64,000 nt of DNA from Zoogloea sp. (lineage in GTDB: Bacteria > Pseudomonadota > Gammaproteobacteria > Burkholderiales > Rhodocyclaceae). The stretch lies in NCBI RefSeq assembly GCF_023150065.1, contig NZ_JAKLLN010000004.1, forward strand, positions 124,001 through 188,000, in the 5' to 3' direction. A program made the translations under genes and the position numbers. The notes beneath the pieces were generated by a model. It had not been told where the DNA came from, did not search any database, and was given only the letters and a program-made list of their open reading frames with translations. Shown piece after piece: positions 17,784 to 24,912 of the stretch (positions are counted from its first letter, which is position 1; each line of letters starts with the position of its first letter).

Positions 17784-18900
17784 AATGATCTTCGGGCCCC
17801 CTGCGGCGTTTCAGGAATCTGGCTTCCACCAGACAGTAAGAAATACAGGCGCCCACGATGCAGGTGATCAAGGCGGCCAGGAAGAAACGGCGGCTGGACA
17901 CCGGCAGGAAAGGCAGCCGCTGCAGCCAGTCCAGGATTGGAAAGTGCCAAAGATACAGGCTGTAGCTGATGGTGCCTAGAAAGACCGCCGGGGGGGATGC
18001 CAGGAGACGTGCGGAAAGCCCAGTCGGGTGTACGCTGAGTGCCAGGATCAGGCAGGCCATGGCCAAACCGACCAGGGTGCAGTGGTAGTAGAGCCATGGC
18101 TGACGAACTTCGGCAAAGACGTCACCCAGCGGGGCGACCCGAATCATGAGTGGGATGAGGATCAGAAGGCCGATCGGAGTGGCCAGCCGTGATAGGGCTT
18201 GCCCGCGTCCTGACAGCACTAGCCACGCGGCACCCATGCCGAAACTGAACTGATCCAGTCGGGCTGGCAGCTGGATGATCCACCTGTAATAGGGCAGCCC
18301 GTCAACTCCCCAGGTGTTGAGCGCCATCACGCACAGAATCCTGAATCCGACCGAAAACATGATCGCCGCGGGAACAATCCATGGCAGTCCGCGATGGCGG
18401 GAGAACCCGAGGGCCAGCAGAGGGAGCAGGATGTAGAAGTTCCACTCGACCGGCATGGACCAATAGACAGGATTGAGGGACGACGTGTTGTTGAAAAGAT
18501 TGAAGGTCAGCGTCAGATGTGAAGCGATGTCCTGTGGCGGAATCTCCTTGCCCTGGTAGCCGGCGATGGCGAGCAGCACGGCCAGTTGCACGACGTAGGC
18601 GGGAAGAACCCGTCTGCAGCGATGTTCCCAGAAGAGTCCCAGATGAGGGGCGGGGGCAAGGCCCATCCTTGCCCGGATGAAGGGAGGGGCTAGAAGGTAG
18701 CCGGACAACACAAAAAACAGATCGACCCCGAAATAGCCGCAGGCAAGAAAAGGGGTCAGATCCAGCATTCCGAAGCCGACATGCGGCTGGCCCTGTGTCT
18801 GCCAGAGATGGAACAGTAGTACCCACACAGCAGCCAGACCCCGGGCACCGGTCAGTGAGGGAATCTGCTCCGGTGTGCTGTGAAGGGGGGTGCAGCTCAT
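17761..18900 (-). CDS. Acyltransferase family 3 membrane protein (OafA/YrhL-like)
   Basis: A 379-aa integral membrane protein with about ten spans. The N-terminus has the family signature LTGARGLAAVWVLLFHL (Arg and His in the first span), followed by GYFGVDLFFVLSGYLL and a late ISYSLYLWHFPIL. This family O-acetylates or O-acylates surface polysaccharides at the periplasmic face. It lies 37 bases after the HAD-fusion gene on the same strand, so it probably decorates the polymer made by this locus. Confidence 0.9.
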   Translation of the reverse strand: MSCTPLHSTPEQIPSLTGARGLAAVWVLLFHLWQTQGQPHVGFGMLDLTPFLACGYFGVDLFFVLSGYLLAPPFIRARMGLAPAPHLGLFWEHRCRRVLPAYVVQLAVLLAIAGYQGKEIPPQDIASHLTLTFNLFNNTSSLNPVYWSMPVEWNFYILLPLLALGFSRHRGLPWIVPAAIMFSVGFRILCVMALNTWGVDGLPYYRWIIQLPARLDQFSFGMGAAWLVLSGRGQALSRLATPIGLLILIPLMIRVAPLGDVFAEVRQPWLYYHCTLVGLAMACLILALSVHPTGLSARLLASPPAVFLGTISYSLYLWHFPILDWLQRLPFLPVSSRRFFLAALITCIVGACISYCLVEARFLKRRRGPEDHCERPANP

Positions 18901-18937
18901 GCGTGGGTCGGAGAGTGGTGATCGACCGGGACAGGGA

Positions 18938-20992
18938 TCATCGCTTCGCCTGCCGATGCTGCCACCTCACCCGCACATACTTGTAAACCTTCCCTGCCGA
19001 TACCGCGGTGTGCAGCAGGGCCCGGTGCACCGGGTTCAGATCGGTGCGCTTCTTGAGGCTGGCGGCCCACTGGGACTGGCGGATGTACTGGATCAGGCTG
19101 TGGCGGTCGCGGCGGACGAAGGGGGAACGCAGGACCACGCCCATGGAGGGTACGGCGCTCTGGTCTACAAACTGGCCGACACCGAAGACTTCGTTGTGGC
19201 TGAGGGCGCTGTAGGCAGCGAGCATCTCCTCGGGGGTGCGGGTGACCAGGGCGTTCCAGATGGCCAGGGCCTGGGGGCGCAGTTCGGCGCTCGAGACGGC
19301 GTGGTTGTCCAGGTACTCGGACCAGGCCTGGGCGGCGTGGAGCACGCCGGCCTGGAAGTGGGACACGTAGTGGTGGAAGACGCTGTTTTCTTCCTCATCC
19401 ACCAGGCGCCGGGCTTCGATGCGGCCGGAGGGCAGCGGGCGGTAGCCTTCCACGCTGCCGTGGGGGGAGTTGCTGAGCATTTCCAGCGGGGCCACGGCGT
19501 CCAGCAGGTTGCTGGCTTCGGGGGTGAGGTTGAGGTCGGGGCCGAAGGCGTACTTGCGGGCGTTGGCGGGCTGCTCGTTGAGCACCCGGGCGAGGCCCAG
19601 GTAGTGACCGAAGAAGGTCTTTTCGGGCAGGACGTGGGCCAGGTTGTCCTGGATGGTGCCGCGCCAGCCGATGTCCACGATGCCGATGCGGGTGTCGCTG
19701 GGGGCGAGGCCCTTCTGCTCGATGTAGGCGAGCAGGCTCTCCGCGTCGGCCATGGATTTGTCGCCCACCAGGCGCTGGAAGTCCGGGTCGGCAAACAGGG
19801 CCTGGATGCGGGCGTCCTGCCAGGGGTAGACCACCTCTTCGCCGACGGGCAGGCCATGGCGGCTGCACAGCCCTTCCAGCGCGGCCGGTTCGAGACCCAG
19901 GGAGCGGGCCAGGGCGAACATGGACTGGGTGCTGTAGAGGTTCCACATGCGCATCAGCTCGGCGGTGCTCACCTCGCGCAGGGAGGCGCAGAAGGTGGCC
20001 AGGCGGCTGACCTCCAGGGTGTCCCGGGGCGGCAGGGGCAAGCCGGCGATGCTGTCGTGGGGGAAGAGGCGGTTGAACACCTGGATGAAGAACTCGCCTT
20101 CCCGGGTGAAGAAGAACAGCCGGTCGAACTGGTGGATGACGGCTTGCTCTGCCACCGACAGGCAGAAGCCCACCCATAGGGGGGCGGCCTGGGTGCCCAG
20201 CTGGAAGGCCGCCCGGGCGTCGCCCTCGCGGCCTTCCAGGGCGGCATCGCGGTTTTCGCTGACGATGCGCTCCAGGTGGCCGAAGAGGCTGGCCCGGTCG
20301 GCAAACAGGCTCTCCCGCAGCTCCCGTTCGGCGTGGGCCTGCTCGGGCAGGTAGTGCACCGACCGGATGCCGATCGCGCCGGGAATGCTGACGTCCGAGT
20401 GGGCGTTGTCGCCGATGTGGACGTGATGCTCGGGGGCCAGCGCAAAGGCCTCATGGACGTGTCGGAAGAGCTGGCCGGAGCGCTTGTTGAGGCGGATGTC
20501 GCAGGAGCTGATGCCGTCGGCGGCGATGTCGTCGAGCCCGTGGTGCTGCAGGAGCTCGTTGAGCATGCCGGCGGGCATGTAGAAATCGGACAGGAACAGG
20601 GTGCGTTCGGCCGGGTACTGACCGATCACCTCCCGGCACTGGGGGTCGGGGAAGGTGTTGGCCTTTTCGATGGCCAGTTCGGCGGCGGCGAGCTCATCGG
20701 CGACTCGGGCGGCGTCGATGCCGGGGGCGCTGACGACCCGCTGCACCAGGTGCTCGAGGACGTGGTGCAGGCTGTACTCGTCATCGGTGCCCGCCTTGGC
20801 GGCGGCGCGGGCGAGCTCGCCTTCGATCTGGCAGCGCTCGCGGAAGATCGCCCAGTGATCGGCGAAGCCTTGGGTCAGGTGCGCGTTGAAGCGCAGCTGC
20901 AGGTGACGTGCGGCGGTGAGCTTGATGAAATCCGGGTGACATTTGCGCCGGAGCAGCGTGTCCCAGACATCGAGCGTCTTGAGCTTGTACAT
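18938..20992 (-). CDS. Large HAD-superfamily protein with unknown C-terminal domain
   Basis: A 684-aa protein. Residues of about 1-235 are a HAD Rossmann fold: motif I LDVWDTLL (Asp8), motif II FLSDFYMP, a motif III lysine near KRSGQL, and motif IV HIGDNAHSDV. At the +2 position of motif I there is Trp instead of the Asp used by most HAD phosphatases, as in the DxFDTL-type subgroup. Residues of about 250-684 form a long domain with no motif I can name (landmarks FFFTREGEFFIQVFN and IGIVDIGWRGTIQDN). Similar fusions occur, as far as I recall, only in surface-glycan clusters. A phosphosugar or glycosyl-transfer role is possible but unproven. Confidence 0.65.
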   Translation of the reverse strand: MYKLKTLDVWDTLLRRKCHPDFIKLTAARHLQLRFNAHLTQGFADHWAIFRERCQIEGELARAAAKAGTDDEYSLHHVLEHLVQRVVSAPGIDAARVADELAAAELAIEKANTFPDPQCREVIGQYPAERTLFLSDFYMPAGMLNELLQHHGLDDIAADGISSCDIRLNKRSGQLFRHVHEAFALAPEHHVHIGDNAHSDVSIPGAIGIRSVHYLPEQAHAERELRESLFADRASLFGHLERIVSENRDAALEGREGDARAAFQLGTQAAPLWVGFCLSVAEQAVIHQFDRLFFFTREGEFFIQVFNRLFPHDSIAGLPLPPRDTLEVSRLATFCASLREVSTAELMRMWNLYSTQSMFALARSLGLEPAALEGLCSRHGLPVGEEVVYPWQDARIQALFADPDFQRLVGDKSMADAESLLAYIEQKGLAPSDTRIGIVDIGWRGTIQDNLAHVLPEKTFFGHYLGLARVLNEQPANARKYAFGPDLNLTPEASNLLDAVAPLEMLSNSPHGSVEGYRPLPSGRIEARRLVDEEENSVFHHYVSHFQAGVLHAAQAWSEYLDNHAVSSAELRPQALAIWNALVTRTPEEMLAAYSALSHNEVFGVGQFVDQSAVPSMGVVLRSPFVRRDRHSLIQYIRQSQWAASLKKRTDLNPVHRALLHTAVSAGKVYKYVRVRWQHRQAKR

Positions 20993-21004
20993 GCGGCGCA
21001 GGTC

Positions 21005-22219
21005 TCAGCGGTTCTCGAGCAGCCGGCGTGCCACCCGGGCGCCCCAGCCGACCACCCGGCGAAGGCGCGGCGGCAGGGAGTTGACGTAGGCGTTGGGCGG
21101 CGAGGACAGGCGCTTCTGGATGCTGTCCGGCAGGGTGCCCACGTAATGGCGGGAGGTCTCGGCCGGGGCGGTGTACAGGCGTTCGACACCGCTCAGGCCG
21201 GGCAGGTCGCCCTTGAGCACGCGCTCCACGGCATCCCGGAACTGGTCGGTCTCGACACGCAGGGGGCGGTCGGCCATGAAGCGGGTGCCGGCCTGGCTCA
21301 TGGCCGCGCGGGTGGCGGGCTGGTCGAGCAGGCGCAGGATGCTCTCGGCGATGCACTCGGGGGTCTGGTTGGCCAGGGTGACGGCTTCGGGGGGGAAGTC
21401 GTAGAGGGTGTTCTCCCGCCACATTTCCACCACCGGAAGGCCGGCGGCCATCATCTCGAAGGGCACTCGCGACGGGTTGGAGCTGCTCAGGCACAGGCCT
21501 ACCGCGCTGCGGTTGTAGAGGGCGTTGCAGTCCTGCAGGTTGAGCAGGCCCAGGTGTTCGTGTTCGAACCAGATGTGGCCCTTGTCCCGGGCGGGGGAGC
21601 CGTACAGGTAGATCTTCACCTGGGGCATGCGGTGCTTGACGATGCCCAGGGCTTCCAGGCCCAGCCGGCTGCAGCGGCGGGGTTTGTCGGGCTGGTGGAT
21701 GAAGCACACCGCCAGCTCTTTCTGCACATCGGGCAGGGGGCGGTAGATGTCCAGGTTGGCGCCGAAGTCGAAGTGATAGGCCGGCACGCCGAAGCGTGCG
21801 CCCAGCTCGTGGCGCAGCCAGCGCCCGATGGTCACCGGGGTGAGGCCGTAGCGGTAGGAGTTCTCCGCCATCAGGAAGGCGTCGCCCATGGGGTTGAAGC
21901 AGGCTTCGTAGTCCTGGACGAAATACAGCTTGCGGCAGGCGAAGGGCAGGTCGCGGACGATGGCTGCGGAATACCAGATGGTGGCCACGGCGGCATCGGC
22001 CGGCTTGATGGCGTCCCAGCCGAAGCTGACGTGCTCGAAGGTGTAGCCGAAGATCTGCTCGATGAGCTGCCGGCCCTTGTCGGGGTCGGCGTGGGTGCCT
22101 TCGAGGTAAAGGTGGCAGTGGTGTCCGTGCCGCTCGAGGGCGAGGGCATGCTCGAGCATGGTGCGATGCCCGCCCGAGCCTTCGATGAGTCTCGGGATCA
22201 GCCAGGCGATGGTGGCCAT
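21005..22219 (-). CDS. GT-B glycosyltransferase (WsaF-like)
   Basis: A 404-aa GT-B-fold glycosyltransferase. ATG 22219 opens directly into the N-terminal Rossmann strand (MATIAWLIPRLIEGSGGHRT). The donor-binding half carries VCFIHQPDKPRR and SRVPFEMMAAGLPVVEMW, the GT1/GT4-type E-x7-E region. The protein resembles WsaF-type rhamnosyltransferases in its opening and its FVQDYEACFNP segment, but donor specificity cannot be read from sequence. It precedes the HAD gene by 12 bases in the same direction. Confidence 0.8.
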   Translation of the reverse strand: MATIAWLIPRLIEGSGGHRTMLEHALALERHGHHCHLYLEGTHADPDKGRQLIEQIFGYTFEHVSFGWDAIKPADAAVATIWYSAAIVRDLPFACRKLYFVQDYEACFNPMGDAFLMAENSYRYGLTPVTIGRWLRHELGARFGVPAYHFDFGANLDIYRPLPDVQKELAVCFIHQPDKPRRCSRLGLEALGIVKHRMPQVKIYLYGSPARDKGHIWFEHEHLGLLNLQDCNALYNRSAVGLCLSSSNPSRVPFEMMAAGLPVVEMWRENTLYDFPPEAVTLANQTPECIAESILRLLDQPATRAAMSQAGTRFMADRPLRVETDQFRDAVERVLKGDLPGLSGVERLYTAPAETSRHYVGTLPDSIQKRLSSPPNAYVNSLPPRLRRVVGWGARVARRLLENR

Positions 22220-22253
22220 GAGGGTGTGCGGTGTGTCGTTATGGTTTGAAACG

Positions 22254-22288
22254 ACCGGGCCGGCAGGCGCATGGCGCACCGGCCCGGT
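22254..22288 (-). terminator. Strong GC hairpin downstream of the tail-spike-like gene
   Basis: ACCGGGCCGG and its perfect complement CCGGCCCGGT flank a 15-base loop. On the minus strand the sequence continues with CGTTTC, a weak T run. It lies between two co-oriented genes and may attenuate read-through. Confidence 0.5.
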
Positions 22289-22391
22289 GCGCGTGGGGCC
22301 GGATTATCGCACGGGGGCTGCCGATGATGGCGGCCCGCAGCCCTGTTGGCCCCGGATTGGGGCGGATTTGGTGTTTCCGGATGTGTGCAGC

Positions 22392-23534
22392 TCAGCGCCC
22401 GGTGGCGATGCGTTTGACCAGTCGGCGGTTGTAGAGCACGAGCCCTAGATTGAGGAGAGTGGCAAGGGCGACGAGCACGAGCAGGCTGCGGCTGGTCCCG
22501 TCCAGCTCGCCCGCGGCCTGGTTAACGAAGAGGTCGCCGTTCAGATAGATCCCACCGTCGTTGTCCACGGCCAGGATCTCCTTGCGGTTGTCGTGGCTCA
22601 CCACACGCAGGCCGCCGGTGCCGGCGCGCAGGGTCAGCCAGCCGCGTTCGTCCTGGAAGTCCTCGCCCCAGCGTCGGCCGCCGTACATCTCGCCGCTGTT
22701 GCCGTCGTTGAGGATCAGGCCGGTACCCACCCCCGTCGAGCGGCCGCGCAGCAGGCCCTCGGTAAACAGGGCGCGGCGGAAGTCGAGACCGATACTGGCC
22801 TTGTCGAAATCGGCCACGATGAGCCGGCCGTATTCGGGCTGGATGGCGTTCTTGACGTAGACGATGCTCTCGAAGGCGCCGGCGGGCGCGCCGGTGTACT
22901 TGCGGTCGGAGTCTTCGCTGCGCACCTCCATGGCCATGGAGTTGGGATGCCCGAAGCCGACCACCTGCAGGCCGGTCTTGGACATGTTGGGATACACCCC
23001 GGGCTTGCTCTCGTTGAGCACATCGATCTCGAGTCCGATGAGCTGGTTGTCGCGTTCGGGGCCACACCCCTGCAGCTCGGGAGCGTACTGATTGAGGGGG
23101 CCGCCCTTGGCGTAGGTGCTGCAGCTGGAGCGCGCGCTCAGGAAGCCGCCCCAGGCCTTGGCACCGTCAGCCAGGGCGTGGGAGTCGCCCCAGATGGAGA
23201 CGGCGTTGACGTTGGGCACCCGATTGACGGTGGAGACCAGCAGGTTCTGATAGTGGTTGTGGGCGTCGGCGTAGTTGTCGGCGGTCTCGTTTTCCTTGCC
23301 GTGGAGGGGGATGGGCTTGCCGTCGAAGGTGGTGAAGCGGCTCTCGGGGGTGATCACGTCCGCGAAGTAGATGTGCCCGCGGAGGGCGGTGCCGAGGCCG
23401 AAATACTGGTCGAGCATGCCCTTGGCGTGGGGGTGGTTGCCGCGGATGGTCTTGACGTCGGTGGTGTCACCGAAGGCGGCGGAGCCCGTCAGGGCCAGGC
23501 TGGCGGCCAGGGCAAGGCGAATGAGTGTGTGCAT
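22392..23534 (-). CDS. Secreted, C-terminally anchored protein resembling phage tail-spike proteins
   Basis: A 380-aa protein. It has an N-terminal signal peptide (MHTLIRLALAASLALTGSAA) and a C-terminal membrane span of about 20 residues followed by a basic tail (YNRRLVKRIATGR). The mature region has the look of beta-rich phage tail-spike or fibre modules: GLEIDVLN, then IGLDFRRALF and GLILNDGN, with short glycine turns. No catalytic motif was identified. It sits among glycosyltransferase genes, so it may bind or process the surface glycan. The family assignment is from pattern memory only; a GTG 12 bases upstream is another possible start. Confidence 0.55.
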   Translation of the reverse strand: MHTLIRLALAASLALTGSAAFGDTTDVKTIRGNHPHAKGMLDQYFGLGTALRGHIYFADVITPESRFTTFDGKPIPLHGKENETADNYADAHNHYQNLLVSTVNRVPNVNAVSIWGDSHALADGAKAWGGFLSARSSCSTYAKGGPLNQYAPELQGCGPERDNQLIGLEIDVLNESKPGVYPNMSKTGLQVVGFGHPNSMAMEVRSEDSDRKYTGAPAGAFESIVYVKNAIQPEYGRLIVADFDKASIGLDFRRALFTEGLLRGRSTGVGTGLILNDGNSGEMYGGRRWGEDFQDERGWLTLRAGTGGLRVVSHDNRKEILAVDNDGGIYLNGDLFVNQAAGELDGTSRSLLVLVALATLLNLGLVLYNRRLVKRIATGR

Positions 23535-23562
23535 GAGCGTTCTCACAGGGTTGGGGCGTGCC

Positions 23563-24909
23563 TCAGCGGCTGCCGGGCAGGCGTCGGCGGATGGCGAGGC
23601 CGATCCGGATCCACCAGGTCTGGTACAGCGCCTGGAGTTCTGAGCGGGTGGCATCGAACTGTTGCTGGGCTGCGTCGCGTTGGGCGTTGAGCAGCCCGAT
23701 CTGTTCGTTCCGTGCGTGGATCTCCCGCCCCATCTCTTCCATGGCGGTGAAGCGTTCTTCGAGCAGGCGCCCCTGGGCGGCGATGGCGTCGTCCCGGTGG
23801 GCGATCTCGGTGCTCATGTGGGCCATGGCCGCGGCACGCGCTTCGATGAGTTCGGCCTGAGCATTCAGCGCCGTGTCGCGTTCGGCGATGGTGGTGCTCA
23901 TCTCCTCGATGGTGGCCCAGCGTTCGTCGATCAGACGCACCTGGGCGTCGAGAGCCGCTTGTTGATCGGAGAGCTGGCGGGCCGAGCGGAAGATCCTTTC
24001 GTCCAGGCCGGTGGCCCGGGCCAGGCGGGGAAGGAACCAGCCGTCGGGGCCGGGGCGGGTGAGCGCACGCAGGGCGGCCGGGTCGGGCAGGCGGCGGGCG
24101 GCGATGCCGAAGCACAGGGTGGCCAGGGGGGGGAGGCTGGGGTTGTGGAGCAGGGCGGTGCAGGTGCCTTCGGCGTCGAGACCGTCCAGGGTGCCGCCCA
24201 GGGCCAGAGTCTGGATGTAGGCGTTTTCGTGGATGTGCCGCCAGACGTCGTCCTCGGCCAGGGTGTTGCTGGGATGGACCCGGTAGCGGACGAGGGGCTC
24301 GGGCAGCCACAGGGGCGGTGTGTGGCTGCTGGCGCGCAGGGCCCATTCCCAGTCGTGGGTGTAGCGCAGGTCGGAGAACTCGCCCACCTGCCGGAGCAGC
24401 GCCCGCGGAAAGACGAAGTTGGAGGTGGTGATGGCCAGGTTGCTGGTGAGCAGCCAGCTGGCGGGTGGCTGGGCTGCGCACAGGGTGCTGGCGGCGGCGT
24501 AGTCCCGGGCCCGTTCATGGTCGGGGGCCGGCTGGCCATGGCTGTCGATGAAGTCGACGCCGCTGAAGGCCAGGCCCAGGTCGGTGCCCAGGGCGGCCAC
24601 CATGCGGGCCAGGCGTTCGGGATGGAAGGCGTCGTCGGAGTTGAGGATGGCCAGGTAGTCGCCGCGGGCCAGGGCCAGGCCTTCGTTGAGGGTGGCGTGG
24701 GCGCCCTGGTTGGTGCTGTGGCGGAGGGCCCGCAGGCGTGGGTCGCGGATGCCCTGGATGATGTCCCAGGTGCCGTCCCGGGAGGCGTCGTCGATGACGA
24801 TCAGCTCCAGGTCGGCGAGGGTCTGACCCAGGACGCTGGTCAGGGCTTCGGCGATGTAGGCCTCGTGGTTGAAGGCCGGCACGACCACGCTGATCTTGGG
24901 GGTGGGCAT
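23563..24909 (-). CDS. Family 2 glycosyltransferase with a C-terminal coiled coil of exact repeats
   Basis: A 448-aa protein. The GT2 domain spans about 1-230, with ISVVVPAFNHEAYIAEAL, the aspartates in VIDDASRDG and the DXD-like ILNSDDAF. A helical linker follows, then residues 319-402 are three 28-residue units with a clear heptad register, and finally a basic amphipathic tail (TWWIRIGLAIRRR) that may sit on the membrane. Coiled coils in polysaccharide polymerising enzymes can set chain length, as in WbdD; here that is only a suggestion. The start lies 3 bases after the stop of the 961-aa glycosyltransferase gene. Confidence 0.85.
   Translation of the reverse strand: MPTPKISVVVPAFNHEAYIAEALTSVLGQTLADLELIVIDDASRDGTWDIIQGIRDPRLRALRHSTNQGAHATLNEGLALARGDYLAILNSDDAFHPERLARMVAALGTDLGLAFSGVDFIDSHGQPAPDHERARDYAAASTLCAAQPPASWLLTSNLAITTSNFVFPRALLRQVGEFSDLRYTHDWEWALRASSHTPPLWLPEPLVRYRVHPSNTLAEDDVWRHIHENAYIQTLALGGTLDGLDAEGTCTALLHNPSLPPLATLCFGIAARRLPDPAALRALTRPGPDGWFLPRLARATGLDERIFRSARQLSDQQAALDAQVRLIDERWATIEEMSTTIAERDTALNAQAELIEARAAAMAHMSTEIAHRDDAIAAQGRLLEERFTAMEEMGREIHARNEQIGLLNAQRDAAQQQFDATRSELQALYQTWWIRIGLAIRRRLPGSR
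23704..23955 (-). repeat. Three 84-bp units encoding 28-residue coiled-coil repeats
   Basis: The 252 bases encode residues 319-402 of the glycosyltransferase as three in-register units of exactly 28 residues (four heptads each). They begin ALDAQ, ALNAQ and AIAAQ and end ERDT, HRDD and ARNE. The units are diverged, so this is an old duplication rather than a recent slippage array. Confidence 0.8.
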
Positions 24910-24912
24910 GGC

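Noticed and set aside
18890-22249. Long plus-strand open frames opposite the HAD and glycosyltransferase genes
   Set aside because: Gly/Val/Ala/Gln-rich products typical of antisense reading in GC-rich DNA; the minus-strand proteins show clear motifs.
23704-23955. The 84-bp units as a recent slippage tract or mobile repeat
   Set aside because: The units differ too much at base level and keep the heptad register, which points to an old, selected protein repeat.
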